Assembly (NCBI GenBank): GCA_016786885.1
Contig: JAEUVO010000025.1
Span: 1-53,931 of the forward strand
DNA from: Chitinophagaceae bacterium
Lineage (GTDB): Bacteria; Bacteroidota; Bacteroidia; Chitinophagales; Chitinophagaceae
Direction: 5' to 3'
DNA: 53,931 nt
Shown here: positions 7,214-15,165 of the stretch, piece after piece
Position numbering within the stretch: position 1 is the stretch's first letter
Layout of the letters: each line of letters begins with the position of its first letter
Made by a program: the position numbers and the translations under genes
Notes under the pieces: model-generated
Databases searched by the model: none
What the model was told of the DNA's origin: nothing
The model's input: the letters and a program-made list of their open reading frames with translations, nothing else

Positions 7214-8617
7214 ATGAGTTGTACAGGTTGCAGCACCTCTACCGGCGGAAAGCCAAACGGATGTAAGAGTAACGGCGGATGCAGTTCCGGCGGATGCAAC
7301 CGCATGAATGCGCATGACTGGTTGCTCAACATGCCTATTGTTGATATGGATAGTGCCTGCAAAGTGATTGAAGTCAGCTTCAGCCAGGGTACCCGAAAAG
7401 ATTTTTTTAGAAATACATCCTTACAACCTTTTGAAAAAGGAGACCTGATAGCCGTGGAAGGAGTGAGTGGATTTGATGTGGGCGAAGTGTCGCTGACCGG
7501 TGAAATCGTTCGCCTGCAAATGAAGAAGCGGAATGTGAAGGAAGATAATCCCGAAATGAAAAAAGTATTGCGGCGGGCTACCGACCGTGATATTGAGATA
7601 AGGAATCAGAATAAAGCAAGAGAACCAGAGGCTGTGATCCGCAGCCGTGCCATTGCCAAACAGTTGAAACTAGATATGAAAATAAGCCAGGTGGAAATGC
7701 AGGCAGACGGACGAAAAGCAACTTTCTTTTATATCGCCGACGGAAGGGTTGACTTCCGGGAACTGATCAAAGTATATGCTTCTGAGTTTAAAGTAAAAGT
7801 GGAGATGCGCCAGATTGGCGCAAGGCAAGAGGCGGGTAAAGTTGGTGGTATTGGCAGTTGCGGCCGTGAACTTTGCTGCAGCACCTGGTTGACTGATTTT
7901 AAATCAGTGAATACTGCAGCTGCCCGTTACCAGAACCTATCCATCAATCAAACAAAATTAAGCGGCCAGTGCGGACGACTAAAATGTTGTTTGAACTATG
8001 AACTGGATACTTATTTAGACGCCTTGCAGCATTTTCCTGATAATTGTGATGTATTGCAGGTGGCTAAAGGCAATGCCTTCCTGATAAAGAAAGATATTTT
8101 CAAAAACCTGATGTGGTACACATTACCTGACAGTAATAAGCAGTACCCTTTGAGTTTGGAAAGGGTGAGCAAAATAAAATCACTGAACCAGCAGGGTATA
8201 CGACCTGATGAACTGGAACCGGTGGAAGTAACATCAGGCAAACCCAAAGAAGCAGAACCGGAAACAGTGGAACTGGTGGGACAGATCAGTTTGCGTACAT
8301 TGGAAAAAGCGGAGAAGAAAAAGAAACAGCAACAAAGAGATAAGGCTCAAGGCTCAAGGCATAAGGCTCAAGGGCAGCAACAACAGGGAGGCGGGCAGCA
8401 AAATCAACAGAGAAGACAGCAGGGTGGGCAGCAGCGTAATCAACAGGGTGGTCAGCAAAAAGGACAACAAAACCAGCCTGACCGGCAAGCAGGTAATCCT
8501 AACAGAAATCAACAGCGACCAAATAATCCTAACAGGAATCAGGGAAATCAACAACGGCCGAACCCGTCTGCCGGACAAGCAGATAATCCAAATCAAGGAC
8601 AGGATAAAAAGGACTAA
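7214..8617 (+). CDS. ricT: RicT/YaaT-like PSP1-domain protein
   Basis: A 467-residue PSP1-superfamily protein like Bacillus RicT (YaaT), whose complex carries Fe-S clusters and modulates RNA processing; the Bacteroidota role is not established. The PSP1 core (residues about 40-310) has the diagnostic cysteine motifs CGRELCC and CGRLKCC. The first 30 residues form an extra Cys/Gly-rich segment with C3, C6, C17, C23 and C28. From about residue 375 the protein becomes a long Q/N/G/R-rich disordered tail, beginning in a heptamer array (8342-8376). The ATG at 7214 is the first start and includes the Cys-rich part. Confidence 0.88.
   Translation: MSCTGCSTSTGGKPNGCKSNGGCSSGGCNRMNAHDWLLNMPIVDMDSACKVIEVSFSQGTRKDFFRNTSLQPFEKGDLIAVEGVSGFDVGEVSLTGEIVRLQMKKRNVKEDNPEMKKVLRRATDRDIEIRNQNKAREPEAVIRSRAIAKQLKLDMKISQVEMQADGRKATFFYIADGRVDFRELIKVYASEFKVKVEMRQIGARQEAGKVGGIGSCGRELCCSTWLTDFKSVNTAAARYQNLSINQTKLSGQCGRLKCCLNYELDTYLDALQHFPDNCDVLQVAKGNAFLIKKDIFKNLMWYTLPDSNKQYPLSLERVSKIKSLNQQGIRPDELEPVEVTSGKPKEAEPETVELVGQISLRTLEKAEKKKKQQQRDKAQGSRHKAQGQQQQGGGQQNQQRRQQGGQQRNQQGGQQKGQQNQPDRQAGNPNRNQQRPNNPNRNQGNQQRPNPSAGQADNPNQGQDKKD
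8342..8376. repeat. Heptamer array AAGGCTC in the ricT tail
   Basis: Five 7-base units: AAGGCTC, AAGGCTC, AAGGCAT, AAGGCTC, AAGGGCA. Because 7 is not a multiple of 3, each unit is read in a different frame. They encode the low-complexity junction between the PSP1 core and the Q/N-rich tail (from residue about 376). Confidence 0.8.
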
Positions 8618-8627
8618 TAACAATCAT

Positions 8628-11552
8628 TCACATTTCTACACCCAATGCCTTGTAAATAGCATCCTGTATTTTTCCTCTTATCAGCATTTGTCCCAGCTTG
8701 TTATTATCCCGGGTTGGATGTACACGGTTGGAAAGGAATATATAAACAAGTTCATGTTCAGGGTCTACCCACACACAGGTACCGGTAAAACCAGTATGGC
8801 CAAAAGTTCTTGGCGAAGCTAATAGTGCCGGGTAAGGATCTTTACGGATCGCATTATCTTTTTCAGGTTTGTCAAACCCTAATCCACGACGGCTTATTTT
8901 ACTGTTGTAAGAAGTAAACAGTCTTACCGTCTCAGGTTTTAAATATCGTTCTCCATTCAGTTCGCCACCATTTAATAACATCTGGTATAATAATGACAGA
9001 TCATATGCATTGGAAAACAGACCGGCATGGCCTGCCACTCCTCCAAACATGGAAGCTCCTTCATCATGCACATCTCCCTTTGTTGTTTGCCGGCGAAAAT
9101 GTTTTTCTGTTTCTGTCGGTACAAGGCACTCCGGCTGAAATTTATTACGGGGTTTGAAACCGGTTGAATACATGCCGATTTTATTGTAGAAAGTTTTCTG
9201 TGTATACTGATCAAGTGTCATCCCTGTTACCTCTTCTACGATCTTTCCCAGGAAAATAAAATCATTATCGCTGTATACATACTTGTTTTGGGGTCCAACT
9301 GGACTTTTTAAAATCCGGTACATCATTGTATCCTGCCAGTCGTTGCGTAAATAAATATTCTCTGCCACACGAACTCCATACCCTTTTTGAGGTTTTGTTG
9401 AATAAATAGCCGGATTGGGAGCCCCGGTTGCAGGATCGATTGTTTCTTTATAAAAAGCTATGAACGGAACCAGCCCCGCCTGGTGAAGCAGGATATCATC
9501 AATTTTCAAATCCTCTTTATTTGTTCCTTTTACCCAAGGGAGGTAATCTTTCAGTTTCCCCTCCAGTTTTATTTTTCCTTCCTCGTACAATTTCATTACA
9601 GAAACAGTAGTAGCAGAGATCTTTGTCACAGAAGCCAGGTCAAAAATACTTTCCGCACTCATGGCCGGTGAAGACGGGTCGTATTCGTAATTGCCAAAAG
9701 CCTTATGATATATGATCTCTCCTTTATGAGCTGCCAGTACCACACAACCGGGATATGCTTTCCTGGTTACTCCATCTGCAGCAATTGAATCCACTACAGA
9801 CAACCTCTCTTTGATCTGTGCTTTTGTTGGTTTTATGTTTCCCTGTACTATCCCGTCTCCGAATTTATACTGACAAAAAGAGACCGGTAATTTTCCCTGT
9901 GCTGCTATTTTACCCTGCAACAGATCTGCTGCCGCCTGCTGGGTAATGGCATCATCCTGGTAACAGGCTACTAAAGTCCAGGCGTCACAAAAGTTTTTTG
10001 TGGCCAACACATTGCCAAATGTTAGAGTAATAGTTTTTATAAAGTTCAAATCTTTGTACAGCTTTATCGCAACAGGACTTAATCCAAAATTTTCTGCCGG
10101 TCTTAAAGAATAGTTGTGAATGCCAATAATAACAGCATCATACTTACCGTCCTTTTGCACTTCTTTTACAATTTCATCCGCTTTCTCTTTTCCATCCTTA
10201 TAAGATAACAGAAAGACGTTAGCATCATAGTCATTCTTCATCCGCTTGCCAAATTCATTCAGTTCAGAAAGACCAATACCTACATATACCACTTTTTTCT
10301 GTTCATCAGTCAATGGTACCTGTGCATAATCATTTCTTGAAGCCTTGGTCCCGGACTGAGAGAGAACAGTGAGGCCATGCTTTGCTACTTCATACCGGAT
10401 CGCATCTGTTTTAGCATTTACATCCGCCAACAGGTTATTGGTATCAATTGGTGACCATTTATTTAATCCTAATTGATATTTTGATGCCAGCACTTTTCTC
10501 AGTTTTGAATAAATGTCATTCCAACTTAATCTTTTATCAGTTATTGCCTTTTTAATCGTTTCAATTGACTCTGGCACACTGGCAGGCAAACAAAGCATAT
10601 CATTTCCGGCAATAATAGCTTCCACGGCAATAGTACCGCCGGGAAAATATTTAGCCACCCCTTTCATCTCCAGTGCATCTGTAAAAGTGAGGCCGTTATA
10701 ATGCAAACTGTTCCGCAGTAAATCGGTCACATTGTTTTTTGAAATAGATGTTGCTTTATTTGCCGTATTATCGATTGCCGGAATGTACAAGTGAGCAATC
10801 ATTACACTGCCTACACCCGCATCAAAGATTGCTTTAAAGGGGACCAATTCCATTGAATCCAGCTGTGTCATGTTTTTGTTGATCACCGGCAGATCGTAGT
10901 GAGAATCTACATCCACATCTCCATGGCCGGGAAAATGCTTGGCACAGGCCATAATGCCGGCATCCTGCATCCCTTTCATATAGGCTACGCCATATCTTGA
11001 AACCTTGTCTTTATCTTCCCCGAACGAACGATACCCTATCACGGGATTGTTTGGATTATTATTAATGTCAACTACCGGTGCATAGTTTACATGTACTCCA
11101 ATTCGTTTGCATTGCTCACCTACTGCCAGCCCCATGCGATAAATAAGATTTTCATCATTGACCGAGCCCAGTGTCAGTTGGTAAGGAAATTTAATAACAC
11201 TATCCAACCGCATTCCTAAGCCCCACTCACCATCAATCGTTACCATCAAAGGTGTTTTCGCAATACTTTGATAATAGTTGGTCAGGTTAGCTTGTCTTAC
11301 CGGTCCGCCCTGGAAAAAACACAAAGCCCCCACATTGTATTTCTGAATGTCATTCACCACTTTGGCAACATGATCAGGGCCTAAATTTGAATGAGCCCTT
11401 ATAACCATCAATTGGGCGATCTTTTCATCATCACTCAGGCTGTTGAACACACTGTCAACCCACTGATCCTTGCTCAGTTTGCTTTTATACTGGGCAGTAG
11501 CAATAAAAGGAATGAAAAAAAGACACAGCAATGCGGCTCTCAGAATCGTCAT
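8628..11552 (-). CDS. GH3 N-acetylhexosaminidase / beta-lactamase-fold fusion
   Basis: A 974-residue exported protein (signal peptide 1-20, cut before QYKSK). The N-terminal part is a glycoside hydrolase family 3 domain of the NagZ type: KHFPGHGDVDVDSHYDLP carries the His-Asp pair and DALEMKG carries the catalytic aspartate. After a GH3 C-terminal-like region comes a serine beta-lactamase/DD-peptidase domain: SVTK (SxxK), YSDND at the YxN position and GHTG in place of KTG. Fusions of this order are known in Bacteroidota. A role in peptidoglycan turnover in the periplasm is inferred. It is convergent with ricT with a 10-base gap. Confidence 0.9.
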   Translation of the reverse strand: MTILRAALLCLFFIPFIATAQYKSKLSKDQWVDSVFNSLSDDEKIAQLMVIRAHSNLGPDHVAKVVNDIQKYNVGALCFFQGGPVRQANLTNYYQSIAKTPLMVTIDGEWGLGMRLDSVIKFPYQLTLGSVNDENLIYRMGLAVGEQCKRIGVHVNYAPVVDINNNPNNPVIGYRSFGEDKDKVSRYGVAYMKGMQDAGIMACAKHFPGHGDVDVDSHYDLPVINKNMTQLDSMELVPFKAIFDAGVGSVMIAHLYIPAIDNTANKATSISKNNVTDLLRNSLHYNGLTFTDALEMKGVAKYFPGGTIAVEAIIAGNDMLCLPASVPESIETIKKAITDKRLSWNDIYSKLRKVLASKYQLGLNKWSPIDTNNLLADVNAKTDAIRYEVAKHGLTVLSQSGTKASRNDYAQVPLTDEQKKVVYVGIGLSELNEFGKRMKNDYDANVFLLSYKDGKEKADEIVKEVQKDGKYDAVIIGIHNYSLRPAENFGLSPVAIKLYKDLNFIKTITLTFGNVLATKNFCDAWTLVACYQDDAITQQAAADLLQGKIAAQGKLPVSFCQYKFGDGIVQGNIKPTKAQIKERLSVVDSIAADGVTRKAYPGCVVLAAHKGEIIYHKAFGNYEYDPSSPAMSAESIFDLASVTKISATTVSVMKLYEEGKIKLEGKLKDYLPWVKGTNKEDLKIDDILLHQAGLVPFIAFYKETIDPATGAPNPAIYSTKPQKGYGVRVAENIYLRNDWQDTMMYRILKSPVGPQNKYVYSDNDFIFLGKIVEEVTGMTLDQYTQKTFYNKIGMYSTGFKPRNKFQPECLVPTETEKHFRRQTTKGDVHDEGASMFGGVAGHAGLFSNAYDLSLLYQMLLNGGELNGERYLKPETVRLFTSYNSKISRRGLGFDKPEKDNAIRKDPYPALLASPRTFGHTGFTGTCVWVDPEHELVYIFLSNRVHPTRDNNKLGQMLIRGKIQDAIYKALGVEM

Positions 11553-11643
11553 ACTAAAGAAATTATGGTGTTAAATAACGAATCTTAAAATTACTCTTTT
11601 TGATGCAAAGGATGAGTCAATAGTTGCTTAAAACTGAAATGGT

Positions 11644-11651
11644 TATTTTTG
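11644..11651 (+). promoter_or_regulatory. -7 box TATTTTTG for mutL
   Basis: Exact TAnnTTTG match. It contains the in-frame TTG at 11649 that would otherwise be the longest start, so that TTG is unlikely to be transcribed within the message. It lies 18 bases before the GTG at 11670. Confidence 0.6.
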
Positions 11652-11669
11652 GCGGCTAAAGCGGAATTT

Positions 11670-13502
11670 GTGCCAGATAAGATTACATTATTACCTGATA
11701 ATATTGCCAACCAGATAGCTGCCGGAGAGGTGATTCAGCGGCCGGCAAGCGCTGTAAAGGAATTGCTGGAAAATGCGGTGGATTCCGGGGCAACCGAGAT
11801 CAAACTCATTATTACCGATGCCGGCAAATCACTGATCCAGGTAATTGACAATGGCAGCGGCATGAGTGAGACGGATGCAAGAATGAGTTTTGAACGACAC
11901 GCTACTTCCAAAATAAAAAGTATTGAAGATCTATTTCATATAAGAACGATGGGATTCCGTGGCGAAGCATTGGCATCGATTGCTGCCGTGGCCCAGGTAG
12001 AATTAAAAACCAAAAGGCCTGAAGACGAAACCGGCATATATATAGAAGTGGAGAACAGTGTGGTAAAAAAACAGGAACCTGTTGCTGCCCCTGCAGGCAC
12101 CAGCATTGCGATGAAGAATTTGTTCTTCAATGTTCCGGCCCGCAGGAATTTTTTGAAAAGTAATGCAGCAGAGATGCGGCATATCGTGGATGAGTTTACA
12201 AGAGTGGCTATGTCGTTTCCTGAAATTCTGTTCACACTTACGGCCAATAATCAGCAGTTATTTCATTTAGAGGCCGGCAGTTTAAAGCAACGCATCATTC
12301 AGTTACTCGGCAATAACTACAATGCCAAACTGGTATCGGTAAAAGAAGATACCGATTACATGAATATCTATGGTTTTGTTGGGAAACCAGAAACTGCAAA
12401 GAAGACAAGAGGTGACCAGTACTTCTTTGTCAATAACCGTTTCATTAAAAGTGCTTACCTGAACCATGCGGTGATGAATGCTTACCAGGAAATGATCCCT
12501 TCGGACAGTTTCCCTATGTATGTGCTGTTTATCGATCTTGATCCAACGGTGATAGATGTAAATGTGCATCCGACAAAACAGGAAATTAAGTTTGAAGACG
12601 AAAAGATCATTTATGCCTTTGTACAGGCAGCGGTAAAACATGCACTAGCTCAGTTCAGCGTCACCCCCACTCTCGATTTTGACCTGGATGCCTCCATACA
12701 ACAACTTTCCTCTATTCAGCAACCCTTTACCGAAGAAAAAAAATCAGCCGCCGCCTCCGGCTCTATCTTCAAAGGCTTTACGCAGAAAAACCAGGCGCAT
12801 TTTATTGAGAAGAGCGAAAGAAGTGAGTTGAAGCATTGGAAGGATTTTTATGAAGGAGGTCAGAAGTCAGAGGTAAGAGGTCAGATTCCCGAAAGTTCGG
12901 AATCCTCCCTATCAGACTTCAGACATCATACTTCAGATCTTAATGAACTAACCCAACTGCTGAACACCTACATCACTGTTCCTTCAAAGAACGGCTTCCT
13001 CCTGATCCACCAGCAGGCGGCGCATGAAAGAGTAGTATATGAACAACTAAAAGCGGCAAGCAAAGACAAGCCGGTGGCTACGCAACGAAGCATGTTTCCC
13101 TCGACACTGGAACTTACTCCGGCTGATACGGCGGTGATGGAAGAAATTATAGGTGACCTGCAATATCTCGGCTATACTATTGAGCCATTCGGAAAGAATG
13201 CTTATGTTATTCAGGGCACACCTGCCGATGTGGAATCCGGGAATGAAAAACACATCATTGATATCCTGCTGGAACAATACAAACACTTCAGCCCTGAAGT
13301 AAAATTCTCGAAAAGAGAAAAACTAATCCGTTCATTGGCAAGGCAACAATCCATCAAGACCGGTACAAGACTGACTGAAAGAGAAATGCGGCAACTGGTG
13401 AATGATCTTTTTGCTTGTGAGCAATCGAATGTAACGCCGGATGGCAATCCCACTTATCTGGAATTTAAGCAGGATCAGTTGGAGAGGATGTTTGGGAAGT
13501 AG
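11670..13502 (+). CDS. mutL: DNA mismatch repair protein MutL
   Basis: GHKL ATPase that links MutS mismatch recognition to strand incision. The GTG start at 11670 gives MPDKITLLPDNIANQI, the usual MutL opening, and lies downstream of the -7 box; the upstream TTG (11649) lies inside that box. N-terminal motifs are NQIAAGEVI, ELLENAVDSG, DNGSGM and GFRGEALASI, with the transducer domain to about residue 330. The linker (about 350-430) contains a heptamer-encoded stretch. The C-terminal dimerisation domain has QQAAHERVVYE and ACEQSN, but I do not see the DQHA(x)2E(x)4E metal motif of endonuclease-type MutL in canonical form (QQAAHERVVYE is close). 610 residues. Confidence 0.94.
   Translation: MPDKITLLPDNIANQIAAGEVIQRPASAVKELLENAVDSGATEIKLIITDAGKSLIQVIDNGSGMSETDARMSFERHATSKIKSIEDLFHIRTMGFRGEALASIAAVAQVELKTKRPEDETGIYIEVENSVVKKQEPVAAPAGTSIAMKNLFFNVPARRNFLKSNAAEMRHIVDEFTRVAMSFPEILFTLTANNQQLFHLEAGSLKQRIIQLLGNNYNAKLVSVKEDTDYMNIYGFVGKPETAKKTRGDQYFFVNNRFIKSAYLNHAVMNAYQEMIPSDSFPMYVLFIDLDPTVIDVNVHPTKQEIKFEDEKIIYAFVQAAVKHALAQFSVTPTLDFDLDASIQQLSSIQQPFTEEKKSAAASGSIFKGFTQKNQAHFIEKSERSELKHWKDFYEGGQKSEVRGQIPESSESSLSDFRHHTSDLNELTQLLNTYITVPSKNGFLLIHQQAAHERVVYEQLKAASKDKPVATQRSMFPSTLELTPADTAVMEEIIGDLQYLGYTIEPFGKNAYVIQGTPADVESGNEKHIIDILLEQYKHFSPEVKFSKREKLIRSLARQQSIKTGTRLTEREMRQLVNDLFACEQSNVTPDGNPTYLEFKQDQLERMFGK
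12860..12939. repeat. Two heptamer arrays (TCAGANN) in the mutL linker
   Basis: Four units at 12860-12887 (TCAGAAG, TCAGAGG, TAAGAGG, TCAGATT) and four at 12912-12939 (TCAGACT, TCAGACA, TCATACT, TCAGATC) flank a 24-base centre with an imperfect palindrome (ATTCCCGAA / TTCGGAAT). Together they encode MutL residues about 397-424, in the disordered linker between the ATPase and C-terminal domains. Confidence 0.75.
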
Positions 13503-13513
13503 TCAACCTCTTC

Positions 13514-13606
13514 GTTTTGTCATGCCGGGGAACGAGGCATCTCAAATTTTGCAAGTGAATTCTTGTTGTAGTCTCTCAGACTCCTCCTTCGTCGGAGTGA
13601 CAAAAC
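13514..13606. repeat. 93-bp element with 9-bp terminal inverted repeats
   Basis: GTTTTGTCA (13514-13522) and TGACAAAAC (13598-13606) are perfect inverted ends. Internal pieces such as GAACGAGGCATCTC and CTCCTTCGTCGGAG (palindromic around CTTCG) lie between. It fills the gap between convergent mutL and the PBP4 gene. It has the look of a dispersed non-autonomous element or REP-like unit; no coding content is visible. Confidence 0.6.
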
Positions 13607-13614
13607 TCCGTGGC

Positions 13615-15114
13615 TTAGTACCGGTTTCTTATTCCTTGCAAAAACTTTTCTATAGCTCTTCTTATATCAGTAGCAGAAGCCTGGTGATTGTTGACCAATG
13701 TTGAGAATATCAGCAATTTTCCTTTCCTGGTATATAAATAACCGCTGAAGGCTACTACACCCGAGAGTGTGCCTGTTTTGGCATAGATATAGCCGCTGTC
13801 GGCTTTGTAGTAACTGCTGATCGTTCCTTCTCCGCCAGTGGGAAAGATGACTTTGATGCGTTCCATACCAAATTCATTCTTCATTTTGTTTAGAATAGCT
13901 ACAAAACTTTGCGGAGTAAATAAATTATAGCGGCTGAGGCCGCTGCCATCGGCCCATCTTGGTTTTTGCGGCAGGTCCTTGAAATCTGTTTTGAGAATCG
14001 TATCAATGATTTTTGCATCATTCATCACTCCCAGTTTTTCATTACTTACCATTAATAAATTTTGCTCCGCAAAAAAATTATCACTACGGTGCATCATAGG
14101 CTTGAGGACGGAGTCGGTGGGTTGGGAGTGAATGACATGCCATTCTTTAATTTTTATTCCAACACTCCGTGAATCAGGTCCAATAAAAGCGTAGCTACTG
14201 TCACCTCCTTGTGGCAATATTATGCCAAATCTGAATTTAAGATCACTTGAAATAACATCCAATGTCATTGAAGAACTATACTTACTCCATAAACCATCCG
14301 CTGCCCATGTAACAAACGGAATAGAAGTATTGGAAAATTTTGTGGTCGATTTATCAAACCAAAAATTGTTTGACGCTACACTTCTTTTTATTTGAAATAA
14401 TGGGCTGCTGGATAACAAATTATCAGGTAACAGTAAATATGTATTTGCGTTCACCATCGTATCAAAAAGAGGGTGTTGTGTTTTGAACATTTTGGGATTA
14501 GACAGTTGTGGATAAGTTGTATCCTGAATACCTCGCTGATTAGGGTTGTTTAATTTAATATTAATCACATTCCCATAAATCGGCATTACATTTCTTTCAG
14601 CCATATATGAAGCATCATAATCAGTCCATGACCATCCGCTACCCCATCGCCCTTCTTGCCATATCGTATCAAGAATACCTATTGCCTCCGTATGTTTTTT
14701 CGAGTTAGCCGAAAAAAAATCCCAGACTGGTTGTCTTTTGTAATCTGGGTGAAGAAAAGTTGGATCTCCACTGGGCTGAATTCCTAGCACTGCTGAATCA
14801 TACTGACCTTTACTTCTTGAGAATCCATATTTTAGCCCCACCAAACTATCCCCCAAATATTTCATTGCTGCATAGCAGGTAGGTATCTTGGTGTTGCTGG
14901 CGGGCACAAAGTATTTATCGCCCTGGTAATTGTAGAGGTATTTATTGGCTGCCGGGTCGTAAATGCTGATGCCCACATGGGCGGTTTGCAGAGCTTTTAT
15001 GTTAAGTACATCTGCCTGTACAGATTTTGAGATTTGTTTTTCTATAGAACAGGAAGAGAGCAGAATTAAGAGTGCAGAGTTAAGAATTATGAGTTGACGT
15101 AAGTTGTTTGCCAT
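13615..15114 (-). CDS. dacB: D-alanyl-D-alanine carboxypeptidase/endopeptidase (PBP4 family)
   Basis: Peptidase family S13 enzyme that trims or cleaves peptidoglycan cross-links; 499 residues. Active-site motifs: SNTK (S73-K76), SxN-type SRYN in DGSGLSRYN, and KTG in YAKTGTLSG. The N-terminus is a lipoprotein-type signal with the lipobox LLSSC (C22), so it is probably anchored in a membrane facing the periplasm. Residues about 7-20, the hydrophobic core of that signal, are encoded by a heptamer array (15055-15096). The ATG at 15114 is the only start that gives this signal. Transcribed in the same direction as the oxidoreductase at 15155-16204, 40 bases upstream. Confidence 0.92.
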   Translation of the reverse strand: MANNLRQLIILNSALLILLSSCSIEKQISKSVQADVLNIKALQTAHVGISIYDPAANKYLYNYQGDKYFVPASNTKIPTCYAAMKYLGDSLVGLKYGFSRSKGQYDSAVLGIQPSGDPTFLHPDYKRQPVWDFFSANSKKHTEAIGILDTIWQEGRWGSGWSWTDYDASYMAERNVMPIYGNVINIKLNNPNQRGIQDTTYPQLSNPKMFKTQHPLFDTMVNANTYLLLPDNLLSSSPLFQIKRSVASNNFWFDKSTTKFSNTSIPFVTWAADGLWSKYSSSMTLDVISSDLKFRFGIILPQGGDSSYAFIGPDSRSVGIKIKEWHVIHSQPTDSVLKPMMHRSDNFFAEQNLLMVSNEKLGVMNDAKIIDTILKTDFKDLPQKPRWADGSGLSRYNLFTPQSFVAILNKMKNEFGMERIKVIFPTGGEGTISSYYKADSGYIYAKTGTLSGVVAFSGYLYTRKGKLLIFSTLVNNHQASATDIRRAIEKFLQGIRNRY

Positions 15115-15165
15115 TTGAAATTTCAGTTTACTCTTAATTTTTAATTCATAATTCTTAACTCAATT
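15055..15165. repeat. Inverted pair of heptamer arrays (TTAAGAR) spanning two genes
   Basis: Six units of form AGARTTA (a rotation of TTAAGAR) lie on the plus strand at 15055-15096. Five units of the same heptamer lie on the minus strand at 15131-15165 (TTCTTAA in plus reading). The spacer 15097-15130 holds the dacB start. The first array encodes the dacB signal-peptide core; the second contains the stop codon of the oxidoreductase gene (15155-15157). Confidence 0.8.

Noticed and set aside
6982..7362. 126-codon minus-strand frame across the holB-ricT gap
   Set aside because: Overlaps the ricT start and the non-coding island; no family features.
8342..8376. CRISPR-like short repeats
   Set aside because: Units are only 7 bp with no spacers and partly coding; no cas genes.
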